From NCBI GenBank assembly GCA_022266195.1, contig WHVY01000001.1, positions 19,344,001 through 19,408,000 of the forward strand: 64,000 bases of DNA. The letters run 5' to 3'. Source of the DNA: Tetranychus cinnabarinus. Lineage: Eukaryota > Arthropoda > Arachnida > Trombidiformes > Tetranychidae. The stretch's first letter is position 1; every line of letters starts with the position of its first letter. The translations under genes and the position numbers were made by a program. The notes beneath the pieces were generated by a model. The model saw nothing but the letters and a program-made list of their open reading frames with translations. It did not search any database and was not told the origin of the DNA. Shown here one piece after another: positions 9,674 to 24,600 of this stretch.

Positions 9674-12600
9674 ATGGATAATAATAATCATCTAATTGAA
9701 AGTAAGTCTTAACCAGCAAGTTTGATGAAAGTGTTTAAAGTTAAGAGTAAAATTGAAAACCCAAAAAACCAGAAAAATATTTACATTTGTTTTCATTTTG
9801 TATTTTGTTTCCAAAAGGTTTAAAGATTTGTGATTCTCAGGTTAATGGTGATCATGGTGAGGTTAATGATTCACTTGGGATGTTTAAGTGTTCACCTTTG
9901 GATAAAAGTAAAGTTAACCAATTGAACGTTAATCATGTTAAAGAATCAATTAAACCGTCTTTTACTAATTGTTGCCAGTGTTTTCATAATTATCACGTTA
10001 ATCTAACCTATGAACCTTCTCAGGAGTTTGAAGGTTCAACCAGAAATGAAGGTAAACCTTCATTAAGATCCTCATCACCTCTATCATATTCATTATCCTC
10101 ATGTTCATCTTCAACCTCATCATCATCATTATCATCGAAAACAATCAATTCACTTGCAAGAGGAACACCATTTTCACCAAATGATTGTACAATCATGAGA
10201 CCATTAAATCATTCAACTGACCATTGGTTACCAGTAAGCTCACTCTCACCATTAGGAACCTTGTTAAATTGTCCTGGTTCATTAGTCAGCCCATCTAATA
10301 ATGGGAATAATGAATTGAAATTTGAAAATGAAATTGAAGCTCATCAAGATAATGGTATTGATTGTGCCCATCATAATGATCAACAATCAAAGGGTAATTT
10401 ACTTGAAAAGGATAATTCAACCGAAAATTGGAATAAACCGAAACAACGTCGATTCCGAACCACTTTTACATCCCATCAACAGCAACAATTGGAAAGGGCA
10501 TTTCGTTCAACTCAATATCCGGACATTCAAACTCGAGAAGATATTGCAAGTCAAATAAATCTAACTGAAGCACGAGTTCAGGTAAATCACAAACATCACT
10601 CACATTTAACCTGAAAAACGCTTTTCTCTTCCCTTTTCTTCTCATTCCACTCTTTTCACCTTTTACCATCTTTTGTTGTTCTTGTTCTTGTTGTTATTCT
10701 GGGCTCAAAAAAATACATATACAACTAAATATAATCCTCTAAGGTATTCATATCAGAGTTGGCGATCTTTTTCTCTACCTTTTCGCACACCAAACCTTTT
10801 TACTTGTTAAGGTAACAAGACTGGACTCTTTTTTTTACCTTTTCCCTTCTCCTTCTACTTTGGCCTTTCCTTGGCCAAAACTTGAAGGTCAACTTATCAA
10901 CTCTCTAAATTAGTCTACTCTTAACTTGACTCACTACATATCTATATATTATTGGCCTGCTCCGGAATACATGTAAAGGTAAACTAGGTTGTGGAGAGAT
11001 CACGCTGACTACTCCATTAGACTTGCTGTTATTCCCTTTTTTTTGTGTTGCTTCTTACTTCGTAAGTCGACATTTTTAGCCTCAACTTTTCTTCTCTCTC
11101 TCTCTCTCAACTAAATAAGGGGAGTTTCACTTTTCTCACCAACTCACATCTAGGTAATCATCATCTTCACCATCTTCATCATTATCATTATCAACATCAA
11201 CATCGTTACGAATCATGATGATGATAAGAGCCACTCTTGGTTAACAATCTCAACTCTCACTCATCTCATCAGCTTCAACCCTCAACACTAGCACAGGCTC
11301 AACCTGTAAATGCTTCACTACTAGGTTAGGTTGAGAGAGGTTGCCATTGGGTGAACAACAAAAAAAACACAATTTATCAAAACACTTAAAGTATCAAATT
11401 TGTAAACTTTAAATTAGATGATGATGATGATAATCTACATCTTTCCCCATCTTGGCTCACTTTTTCACCTTTTTTTCTTCATCATCACCATCATCCAGCC
11501 TCTCTCATCAATAACCTAGGTGTGTTGAGTCACACAGACAAGGTACACATACAGTTGACCCAGCTTTTATAGCCATTTTTTCCCTTCTCATTCTATCATC
11601 ATCACCATCTTCATCAACCAACTTCATCCCCATAATCATCTTGATCATCATTTTTCATGATAACTTGTTTTTGCTTATTTCCAATGTCAATATCCTTCTC
11701 AAGGTTCTTCCTCTTTTCACTTTTTTACTCACCTTCTTTTTTTCCTCATTTTTTTCATCTTCATCATCCTCAAACCCATCATTTTTGTTGTGGTTAATCA
11801 TTTATCAACTGTCTCATTACACTCATCATCATCTTAATTGTCCATTTAATTCAATTTTAAGACAAAAACACACAAGCAAACCAAACTTTCCAATATCAAA
11901 TCGCAAAGGAAACTTGTGATAACTTTCAGCTTTTATTTCTAATAGCTATTGAGTCTAATAATAATCTTGATAACAAAGTAACAATATACTGCAATTTGCT
12001 TACTCCAATGATAAGATAATCAAAATGTGAGTTTAATCTTTTTTTCATGTTTAAATAATAGTCTATTAGTCTATCGATCCATGTAAACTTAATCAATGAA
12101 AACTGTTCCTAAACCAATTGATGCTCCATTGACCGCAAACTCCTTGGACAGGTCAAAGTGACTTAGTTTGTTATCCTCAAACAGAACTGATTCAATTGAC
12201 AAAAGTAAATTTTGTTCACTTTTTTTTCCTCTCGCATGGCCTCGCCATAATAATGATTGATAACAATATTAAAGTGTTGTTAGAGTTTCAATCTGAATGG
12301 TAACAACACACAAAAATGATGAGAAAACGTGTGACAAGTGAATGAAGGCGAAGAAGAAGCAAGAAGGAAAAAAAAGTTTACTATCATCATTAACTATTAT
12401 TATTTTACTATTACAATTTTTTTCTCCTCTCATCATCATCATCTTCTTGTTGTCATCTTCAATTGATAACACCAAGCCCTCACCAATATAATAACAACAT
12501 AAGCAAACAAAGCTCCTAATCACACAGGTAATTGCTGTAATAATGGTTTATAGAAAGCAAAGTACACTTGATCATCCATCTCATCTTCAATCATCATCAT

Positions 12601-15600
12601 TATCATCCTGAATCAGAGCAAAGGAATCACATAAAGTGTCCAACTTGAGCACTTGAGAAATGCTAATAAAGATCCAGAATCGAAATGCTTGAAACGTTCC
12701 AAAAAATGGGTTCAAAATTTTCGTGAAAACTCGAAAAGCTGAAGACTTCTAGAAACTCAAATTTAAACTTGCGTTCAATTTTGAGCTTAAACTTGTTCAA
12801 TTGCTTCATGAAATTATAGCTTTCAATGAGGCAATGATTCAACTGCAATAAATGTAATTGCAATAAATTTTGATGCTTTTCATCTTCACTTGAACCTTAA
12901 ATTGTTCAACTTTGTTTGCTTTTCACCATTTTTTTTACCGTTTTGCTAAACACATTAATGACTTATACGTTTGTACATAACCTAATCTCAACCACTTGAG
13001 TTAATTAATTAAATCCACCGACCTCTTAAGGTTAACAATCAATCAAATGGTAACCGCAATCATCGAAAGCAATGATAAAAAAAAAGAAAACAAAATTCCA
13101 AAACTTTTCACTTTTCACTTTTCAATCTCAATTTGCTTCTCAAAGGGTAAACAAAGTAAAAATTGAATTAAATCAATGATTAAATCTGTAGATAAATTTA
13201 GCAGTAATTAACAGTTGCAATCAATTTCAATCATTTCCTGATGATTAGCTTTGCCAATCAGTTTAGCTTTTGATTGATTCAATTTGTTTTGACTTTTCTT
13301 ACTTCAATCAAAACATTTCTTAATTGCCTTTCCATCATCGCACAAGCATTTTATGGTTGTTAACAACAATGAGAAAAGGGTTGATCTTTGGGTTTGTATC
13401 AAATGATAATTGTGATAATATAAATAGTAACCAAAGAAACCCGCAATTAGACAATTGAAATGAACGCTTTTTTTACTCCACTTTTAATCATTGGACAATC
13501 TTTATTACAATTGGTTAATTCACATAAACGAATTAACAGTTACAATTAAAGTTATAACTTTTTTCAAGTTGCTCTTGGTTACTGGTTACTGGTGTTGTTA
13601 TCAAAAACCATTTTTCTGATTAACTTCTAATTCTTATTGAATCTTTTGAGTAAACAATTAAATGTCATCGATAACTCACTTGATCACTCACCATCATCAT
13701 CATTTATCATCTTTTTGTGTGTCAAGACAAAACTCTTCAATTGCCAGATCTTTCAAATCAAACACTTGAAAATGGTTCAACAAATGTCAAGTTACTTGCA
13801 ATGTTTTCATTTTCAGGTTTCAAAAAAAAAGTCAACGAAATGCATTTAAATTTATTGATATTTTTTTTCGTTTCTTTTTTTCTTCAACTTTTCATGTTAA
13901 CAATTGTGTTAAACATGATGATAATGGTGAAAGATATAATTTGTTTGTGATTAATGAAGATGATGAAGATGAGAGAAGGAAGAAGAAGAAGAAAACAAAT
14001 TATCTTTTCTCTGCCTTTTCCAGATTATTGTTGAATCACTTGAGTTGCGGTTATGCATTTATGTTCATGTTGATGATCATGTTATTGATGAGCCTTGATT
14101 TAAACAATTTTACACTTTCATCAATTGCTTAATTGCTTGCATTTCTTCATCAAAAAGGCAGAGGGTTAAAGGGTGATGAAGATGAGGTGAGTCAAGGTGA
14201 AAGCAAGAGGAGGAGGTAAAACAAGGAGGAGGTGAGAGATGATGGTTGAGTTGATTGTTATGCTTGGTTTCAATGAATCGCGTTTTGTGGTTTGTTTTAC
14301 AAGCTTTTTTTTTCCTTTCACTGTTGCCCCAACAAAATGAACAATAATGAATGTAAACAACATTAAACTATTATCATTTCAACTATGATCATCAACAATT
14401 TGACAATTTTGCTTCCTTTTTTTTACCATGAAACCAAAGGAGGAGGAAGAAGATTATGGTGAAGAGGAAGATGAAACAGCCAATTTGTGGCTTAAAGAGA
14501 CTTTTTTTGCCTTCTTTTCACTTCTTACTTTTGTTGTCATTATGAAATGAAGAAAAGCAAGATTATGATGAGGATGAGAATGATGATGAAAATGTTGTTC
14601 ATCCGTTGAACAAAAGCGCCTTTTTTTGGGTAAAATGTATGAACATTACTGGCAACCACTCAACCTCGATATCTTTTGCCTTCTCATCTTTTTATCACAT
14701 CTTGTTGCTGCAATTTTGGCGATGATGATGATGAGAAATGTGAGTGTTTTAAGAAACAATGTAGAGCAATGGCTTGATGACCGGAAACATGGTGCTGATG
14801 AATTCCGGAAGTTAATTGAGATTTTGTTTCTTCTTCTTCTTCTTCTCTTTCTCTTGTCAGTGAAAGGCAAACAAAAGTGGGTGAGTTTGAAATGTTGTCT
14901 TTCTTTTTCCACTTCACCAAAGGTAATAACAATTTTCCCTTCTTCTCTCTGTATTTAGCTGGTTCTGTAATAGGATAAAGCGTGTTAAGATGCTTGCTAA
15001 TCTTGCTCACTTCGTTTGCTTTTCATTTTTCACTCAAAAATTATTAACACATAAGAAGAGCCAGAGAAGAGCAAGAAAAGATGCAGTTTTTTTGCTTCTC
15101 TGGGTTCACTCCATTTCCCATTTCTAATCATCTTCATGACCTCTTGAGGCTTTTTTGACACAGTAAAACCTATTACTGATAACATGATAACACACATAAT
15201 TAGCTGTACAAGTAATTTCATTTTTGCATATCATTTATCTCATAGTAATAGCTTTAAACGTAATTATATTCAGATTGTTCAGACTTACATTTGGAATCAA
15301 TTTTAGCAACAATTTTCGTCTTTTTCTTGTTCAAGCTTTTCAAACAATTTTCAACAACTTTTGTTGGTTTAAGCGAATGGAAAAGCTTTTGATTTTTTGG
15401 TTTTTTTCTTCTTACCTTTTCAAAAACTTTAGCTTCAAGAAATGAAGTTTCATCAAAATCTAATAGTTTAATGAGTTATTATTTACAACTTTGCATTAGA
15501 CTTTGAAAAATTTCAAATATTCTAATTATCCATTTCCTGAATAGCTGGTTGGTCTGCAAGTTCAATACTGACGATCATGAAGTGTTTTCTGACCTAATAT

Positions 15601-18600
15601 ACCTTTACTCATGGCATGCTCAACAAGTTTGAAATGTTTAAATTTCAGTTGAAAAAGAGTAAAGTATAGGATTGAAAATTCCTTAACAAAAATCTCATCA
15701 TTCTATTGGAAATTTTCATGGAAAGTTACCTTAGAAAGGATTCAGGGTCAAATGGCTAAAACTTGTTTGGATAAACTCTTTGGATCCAAAGTCGATCTGA
15801 TGATCGATTCCTCGCTGATCGAATCTGATTTCATGATGGAATTATTAGCCATATCGTCTTTTATGAATGGAAAATTCATTTTCTCTTCAAAATGAATCAA
15901 TTTTATTTTGAATAATGAAACATCAAGAATTGCTTCGCGAGCGAATGAAAGCTAATTGATTTAAATTGCAGCTTATTATCAGCCTAAAGGCCTTTACCTG
16001 GTTTACCTGGACTTAGTTATTTTTACCATTTACCTTTGGAAAAGGATTAAGTCGCATTTGAGAAGAGCTTTGGTCTTAAGCTTTTTTAAAATCTTCTTAA
16101 ATTCAACGATTAGAGTGATTCGATGCAAATATTTGCCCTAATCAGGTTGATTTATGGTTTATTTTGTTTGTTCATTTGATGAATTTTCTTAAATTTATTG
16201 CATGGATCAAGTTGAATCTGTTTGTTTCAAGAATTAAAATTTTGCAAACGATCTCTGTGGTTAAGGATCAAGACTCATCCACTGAGGTATTGGTGACCAC
16301 AAGCCAAGTCAAACCGCACTTATTTATTGTGATACTTTTAACAAATTAAAGCACTCATTATCACTCCACTAGGCGATGAGCAATGTGCAAATGCGCCAAG
16401 TAAAACTACCGCCGTTTAACTCAATAAACATTGCCAATCATCTGTGTTGATGCCGACGCCTTTAGTCAAGGCCAATTAGATGTCACAATATAACCTGATA
16501 GCGATACTTCATAATTTATTAGGTTAAATTAAACAAAATTAAAAAAAATTCTAATCTATTTCATAGAAAGTGTATTTTCCGTGCAAAAGCAACAAAATGA
16601 TTTCTTGGAAATGAATCTTCACTTGATTCGAGTGCACTCAACATCCTTAAAGACAACTGTTTCTAGCATTAAAACATTTGCAAGCAAAGATGAAAATTGA
16701 TCAACAAAATTGTTCATTTTATCATAAATTCATGCATTCGTCCACTTATCTTGAGGTTCATCAAAAATTGTGACTGTTCACTTTCAGGATGAGACTGAAG
16801 TGAACAGTAGCCAGGGTGACAAGAATGATGATGATGAGAAAAAGATACTTTAATGTTATTATTTCGTGAGAAGAAGATTTGTGTTCATTTTTGGCAACAT
16901 TGATAAAGGTTCAAGTGAAAATGATCATGAAAAAAAAGGAAAGACGTAACATGACTGATAACATTGATAATTGTAGTTAACGTAGTTAATTGTAAAATTG
17001 ATGATTTGTAGGTGATGCGGGTTTGCAAGATGGGTTCACATCATCATCTTGTTAGTGGCAAAGACGAGCAAAAGATGATGGCATTTGTGAGGCCATTTAA
17101 TTGCCGACTCTAATATTTAAATTGATACAATCCATCAAAGGCCTCTCAATCATTCACCTTATTACCAGTGATTGATTAATTAAGGCTGACCAAGAAAGGC
17201 AAAAGATGATCAAGTGAACAGACCTGCAAAAAGGTAACAAGCAAAAAGGTGAAAGAAGGAAAAGTCAAAAACAAAAAATGAAATTCACCTTTAACGGGAT
17301 GAGAGATGATAAACGATTAGATGATAAATGTTATTGTTGAAACATTTTCATCGTTTGTCCAACTTTCCATATTAATTATTACAAGATTAATCTTAATGAT
17401 GATTTATTGGACATTTGGTGAATTGTAAAACTGTCAGCTTTAAACATTTTAATTTACAATCAATGGATCCTCAATCATAATAACAGAATATCAATTTCTC
17501 AATGTAATTGAAACACTTTTCCCATTAAACACTAATCAGTCTCATCACCTTTCAAGGTGCATTTGTTGTTTTTTTGTTTTCTCCTGTTTTTTTTTAATGA
17601 TAAATCTCAAGTTGCCATTGTTATTCCTTATGAATCTTAAGATGATCATTGTAAGACTTTTTCTTCTTCTTCATTACAATAGAAAATCAATTGAATCTGA
17701 AGAAGAAGAAAAAACAAGGTAAATGTTGAATAATCGCTTGTTGATCAACGAATGATAAGTTGGGTGAAAGTGGGAGGTAAGATGGTAAAACAATGAGAAG
17801 GTGAACAATCAAGACAAACTTGTGTACCAATGTATCTGATTGTGCTGAGAGGCTCTTGAGAAGCACAAAATTAAAAGTTGATCATTTTAAATGTGTCCAT
17901 GATTTGAGTTTAATTTTCACTTTTCCTTCATTTCTGGATCAATGTTACCAGAAAGGAAAGTTGAAACACTTTTGGGTTGACAGTTTTCCGTTCTTGTGTG
18001 TTGATAATCATCGAGTTGATCAAAGTGTTTTGACAATTAACGATCATGATTAAGCTGTTGATGAGTGAAAAAAAGATGATGATCCAACCACTTACAAGTT
18101 ACTCGTTGATTTTGAAATAAAATGCTAACATTTCATGTCTATTTACAGTTATCGTTGAGAGAGCTTTTTGTGCTTTTGTTCAACTACTTTTGTATTTTTT
18201 TCATTGAAAAATTCAGAGGAAAACTTGAAAAGGAAAATGTTGAAAGTTGAAAATTTTACATTCTTTCAGTTGAAGTTTAAAAATGATTGCAATGTTTACC
18301 AAGGAAAGCCAAAAGTTTGCTTAAACTTGCCATTTATTAGGTTAAGTAATGAGCCTTGTTGACCACAAACAACCACAGAAAATGCAATTCAATAAATCTC
18401 GATGCTCATTGAGTCCAATTATTTAAAGCTTGTATCCTTGATTCATCACTTTCATCGTATTTCTTGTAGTAAAAATATTTATTTATTTTTGCTTTTACAA
18501 TTAACAGACTGCCATTTAACACATTACCGGCTGTGAGTTACGGTCAACTTGAAGTTAAACTTAAGTCGATTGATATGGTCTTATGATCGTCAATAGTAAA

Positions 18601-21600
18601 TACAAAATGTATAATTGAAATGATGTACAAGACAAGTTGAATAATAACTTGTTGTCAGTGCAAACATTTGTTTTACCCTTAAAACGATTAACTGTTGTAC
18701 CATTGGAAAGACCAGAACCATGCACTGTCCATGGCACTGACTGTGCAAAGGCTGAAAGGTTGAAAAAGACTGAACAGAAGAGTAAAAAATAGACTCAAAA
18801 CTCAGACAGGAAACGCCAACGAAAACATCTTTTTTTGCTTCTTCTTCTTGTTCGCCTTTACCATCGTCTTTCATCTTCATCCTCATCCTCATCAACCTTA
18901 TTGCAAGGCCTCCAAGTGAGTAAAACAATTACACTTTCTCTCTCTTCTCCATCCTCATCATTCTCCCTCAACTTACCATGAATATTTATTGGAATAAGCA
19001 ATAAACAATAAGCCAGGAAAAGAGGATGTTAAAGATGAGAAGAAGAAGAAGAAAAGTTGGTTTTTATTTTACTTTTTTTTTCTCTCTCTCTCTCTCTTCT
19101 TGTTTCTGTTAACAAAGTCAATTGACTTTAGAGGAGAGAAAAATTACTTCATCCTATCATAATCATCCTATCATCATTATCATCTTTTTCATCTCCTTTT
19201 ACATTCCAAGGAAAGAGGAGAAAGATAGAGTGAGAAAGAGCCAAAGAGAAGAGAAGAAAGAGAAAAAAATAAACCAATGAAACAAGATAATTTGCAGTTA
19301 CTGCAAGATACTTTTCCTTCATCACCATGATGATGATGATGATGATGATGATGATCATCTTTGTGCTTCATTTTTGCCTGTGCAAATATTATATGAAAAA
19401 AGCAAGGTTAGAGGCCAAAGACGTTTTACAAGAAGAAACCTCAAATATCTTTAACAGAACCTTCAATTGCTTCTCAACAGTTACTCTTTATATTGCAATA
19501 AAAAGCATATAATTTGTGATCGTTTTAAGGTTCTGATAGATGGGAATAGTTTGCTCTGAGGAAGAGAAGAGAAGAGAAGAAGAAGATGATGAAAAGTAAG
19601 GCAGAAAAACATTTCTTTGGATGAATGATGAATAAAGAGAAGAAAATTGAGGATTTATTATGTTGTTTTCAACCTTATTAGACCAGGGTTAACATTGAAA
19701 ATATATTGATCATGATGATTATGATGATTATGATGATGATTAAGTGGAGCTTAAGAAATTGGAATATTAACCGGATAATTGGGATTCCATGAGGATTACA
19801 GTTTGAAACCTTAAATTATTGAATGATCAGGAAGACCATGATAATGATAATAATGATGTGAAACATTGTAAAGGTTAAAATGAGTTGAGGGAGGGAAAGG
19901 CAAAAGATGGATATCGAGTTAATTTGTTGTAAAATGATGCGAAAACGCGTAAACACAATGAATGTGTATAAAGTGATGATGAGAATGATGAAGATAAGAA
20001 GCCAAGAAGAATATTTTCTCAGAAAAAGAAAGAAGAAAATTGTTAGAAAAAAAGCAGAAAACTAAAGAAAAGGTAAAGATAATAATGGCCAGGCCAAAGA
20101 TTTACGTTTGTTTACCAAATAACAATCAATATATAATAACATTTTTGTTTCAGCTTGACTACCTTTTGGGTTTATTATTTGTACAGAAAAATGATGATCA
20201 TTCAAGATGATTGGGAATGATGAAGATGATATCAGTAAACTTGTTTGTAAGTTTGTTTAACATGTAAAGATGATCGTTTGAATAAATATTTTGACCGGAT
20301 CATAAACACATCGTTTCAAGTCCCATTGACAGTGAATTTCAACCTTTGCACAGTTTACATTTGGAGAAACCTCAAACGAAATATATTTAGTTCTTGGTTC
20401 TTGTCCCTCCCAGTTGGTCCTCTGAAACAAACTAGACTTTTTTTACCTCATTAGAGACCAATTTTTTATGCCTTCAGTCACACCATCTTCATAGTCTTGT
20501 TCATTAACATCTCTCGTCTCCATTCAATTGTTTGTCTCAAGTCTACTCTAGACAAAGTTAACCCAAAAATATTAACTAGTTATTTACTTGGCACCATTCA
20601 ATTTATAGACTTTTTACGCTTCCAAAACGCATTCCCATTCAATGGTTCGAGTCTCTCAACCTCACCCAAAGCCGAAGCGTAAAGCGCAACCAGAAAAGGT
20701 TTACCTGTTCGCCTTGTGTATCTCAAGGAGTGAAACAAACAAACAATAACATTTACAAACAGATACTTGCTACAAAACTTATTAGTTTTAACTTGAACTG
20801 TTGATAATTACAGATATCACTAGTTAACAGTGAAATGGTTGAGATTGCAAGGAAGAAAAAAGAGTTAATTTTCTGTCTCGAGCTTTCAAACCTTTTTTTC
20901 CCTTCTTACCTTTACCACTGTTATTAACCACGTTATCTCAATAAAAACCAATGTTACCTTGAAAATCAATCAAGAGTTAAATGTATGTTAACAGAGATGA
21001 AAGAGAAACAATCAACAGTAAATTTAAGGTAAAAGGTAAAAAGAAAAGGTCTTCGCCATCTTCTTCTTTTTACCTTTTTTGCCGATGATTATTATCATTT
21101 ATCTTTTCAACCTTTGCTTTTCTACCTCACACGAACAGTGATGATGACAATTGATGATGATAACGATGAAATAATGAGCATTTTGTTTCTTTCCACTCTT
21201 CTTGCCAATCGGTTGCTTCCATCGTTAGGAATAAAGGTCTCAATTGTCATCGCGTCAACATCAACAAATCACTCGTTCAACTTTATTTTTATCCTCCAAT
21301 CGATTGATGAAAAGTGGCCAGAAATTGGCCAGAAATTTTCATTCTTTCAAAATTACATTTGGCCAGGAAACCAACAATGATTGCAATAATGATTGCGTGT
21401 TGAATGACCAGCAAAATGACAATATCAACACTTGGTTAACTTTGATAAAATTGAGTAAAAAAAGGAACCACAAAAATAGAAAGAAAATGTTTCTATAAGA
21501 AAATGTGAATTTTCAATTGCAATGCAAATACAAAAATACCTTTACTCTCAACATCATTATAAGGAAGCATAATCATTTGTGAATAATCATGAACATTTCA

Positions 21601-24600
21601 TTATGAGCCAGGTCAACTAGAGAAAGGTTTGAATAACAAAGTTGATAATAATGGACTTGATAATGATGATTGTAATGATGATGAAAATGGTTGAAATATT
21701 TTCTCACAATTAACTTGATGATGTATAAATATATACAAATGATCAACAAAATGAAGTGTAAAGGTAAAGTGTTGAACATGTTAATTGGTGAAACAATTTG
21801 ATTGAAAGTTGAAAACAAATTAAAATCATTGTTATAACCGAGTTGATCAATGGCTATGATAAGGTTAAGTAAAAATTTTCATCATTTTCATCTTCATCAA
21901 CTTTTCTCGTTACTTTACAGTAAAATTGAAGAGGCGTAAAGCGTAAAGACTCATCATCCTCATCATCATCTTCATCTTTACCAGTAATTTTGCTATTCTC
22001 ACTTTAACTGTAAGGTTTGCTGTGAAAGTTTTGCTGTTCAACTTTTGTGCAAACCAATTATAGATGAAATCAACTGAACAAGAACAGATGATGATGATGA
22101 TGGTTAAGTAAAGAAAAGTAAAGATGATGATTAGATTAAGAGAAGGATGAAGTTGAAAAGTTAAGTTGTTAAATATTTTGTTGTTTTTGTTAGATTTTAC
22201 TGAAAACTTTCATTTTCACCTGAAAAACCAAGTGAAAGTCAATGATGATGTAAAGGCAAGGAGAAATTATTTTCGCACATTTATACTTTTTTTTTATTCC
22301 TGTTCTTTGCTCAAGTCTTTTGTTCAGCTTTTACTTGTTCATTCGCCTATCATAGGCAGTCTATCATCTTGCATCCTGCACACTCTCTCATCCTCCCCTG
22401 TCTGCCAGTCATTCAATCCCTTGTCGAGCATGAACATTGTTCAACATCATCCAACCAATCGGATTAAACAATCACTAATCGCATTTGTTTCATATTTCAA
22501 CACACGACAGTTTCGCTAATCGTTACAGACTGTTTCTCTTGCGCCAATGATACTATTTCAAATGTTGATAGGCGATTGGAATGAGAAGCCATTTGATTGG
22601 TAAAACAAATTGAAAAGTTTTTTTCATTAAAAGTCCATTTGAAGGAACCAGAAAAAAATCTTGCTTCCGTTGAGCCAATGAACTGTTAAATGAAAATTGT
22701 TTGTTAAAAACAAAAATCCATTGCTTTACAAATTACTCTGAAAATCTCGTTGAAAACTTGTTTTTTCAGAGAAAAAAGATTTTGAAATCGGTATGAAAAA
22801 ATTAGTTTTTTTGGAATTCATAAAATGATTAAAAATGAAGATATAATCTTGCTGTTGAGACAATGAATCTTTGAATGAATTGTTGAGTTTTTGATCAACT
22901 TGAAGGTTTTTTTTGGTCATCGTTTTGCATCTTCATGAGATGATGACAAACAGCGTCTTGAATGGCGTTGAAGAACGAGAAAAAGAAGAAAAGAAATGAA
23001 AGAAAAATATTTGCTTGAAAAGTTGGTAAGAAAAGAGGAAAAAGAAGAAAGGGAAAAAGATGAAGATGAAGAGAAGAAAGAGAAGAGAAAAAGGTTTTCT
23101 TCTTGTTATGGTTATGTTCATTTATCTGTTTATTTGTGTTTAGTTATTAGTTTTACTCTCTGGATATTTGCATTTGCAAGTGCTTTTTTGTTGTGATCTT
23201 GTTGCTGCCGTTGATTTGCTTTGGTCCAGCTTGTTTATACATTGGACGAGGGAAGCAAACTGACCTAACAACCATAATCTAATCCGATTTATGCTGGTCA
23301 AGTTTTTTTTATTTACTTTAAAAGTCAACCTTTTTTTCGCTTGCTTTTCGTTCCACTGTTAGCTAAACCAACAAACAGTAAAACATTATTCACTCTTTCA
23401 ACCTTTAAGGTAACTTTTCCACCAAAAGTTGATCAAAATGTAACTTGTTCAGATTGTTTGTCACAACACTGAGAGTGGACCGAGAATTGGTCAGTAGTAA
23501 AAGAAATGAAATCTTAATAAAGACCAAAAAATAGATTCATTTTGAAATATCAACAATTGAAGTGGGTTTTACAGGAGAAAGTTTTATGTTGATATGTTCA
23601 ATTGAAAAGCATGACCAACAAGAAATGATATCAAATTACTTTACAAACATTAGTTTCAGAGGTTGTTCAATCCAGTCAAAATTGGTGAAAACTAAACAAA
23701 CCCATTCCCAGGTAATTGCTATGAATGTTACCTTCAGTCAACTGCAAAATAGGAAAGTGAAAACTCTTTATTTTATGACTTTCCAACAGTTGCAAGTCAA
23801 TTGACTTTTATATTCAATTTCAAAATTCATCAAGTTCAATTAACAGTGAAAAACCCTGACTTGATAATGTTTTCAAAACTAATGTCAAAACTGGCAAAAA
23901 AGTGATTCTTGTTTGAGTCAAAAGTCTTGTTCAACTTTTCAATTCAATTTTGCAATTTCAATGTTTTCTTTTAATTTGAAGGAAACAATAATGATGAGCA
24001 AGACCACCATGAAACTGATCGTTTCCTGTGCCTTAAATATCACATAATCGATGCACAAGAAGAACGAAAAAATGTTCAGATTCTCTTTTTTTTTTGTCAA
24101 ACTTGAGATGAAAAGTGAACACAAATGAGTGTCAAAATGCATATGAAATGAGAGTAAATGAAAAGATAAATAGATAAAAAAGGAAAGAAGAGCAAAAGAA
24201 GAAGAAAAAAAGTCAAAATGAAGAATCATGTTCATGGAATGTAAACTTTTCTCTTCCATCATCATCCTTCTCATCCAGCATTTGGAATCTACGATTGTTC
24301 TAGTGACCTTTTCTTTCCTTTTAAAGACATTAGTTGTTGTTTTTTTCAAGACCACAGTTGGATCCTTTTCCCCTGGTCTCTTCTTGCTCTCTACGGGTCA
24401 TCCAAAGTTGACTCAGTTTTCATCCCTCATCTTCATCATGTTTACTCATCTTTGCCTCTGTTTAAATACTCTCTTCTCTCTTGACCTTAAACCATATCGA
24501 TTTTGACTCACAATCAATCAATCGACTATCGTTTTGATTCATTGAAGCATCATGTTAAATAAAAACAAGAACCCACAAAAAATGGAGATTAGTTTAACGA

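Noticed and set aside
22166..22519. 117-codon plus-strand open frame in the long intron
   Set aside because: No recognisable motif; low-complexity and hydrophobic by base composition.
23939..24355. 138-codon minus-strand open frame in the long intron
   Set aside because: Composition is driven by A/T runs (Phe, Leu, Ser, Lys), with no domain or splice context; likely chance.
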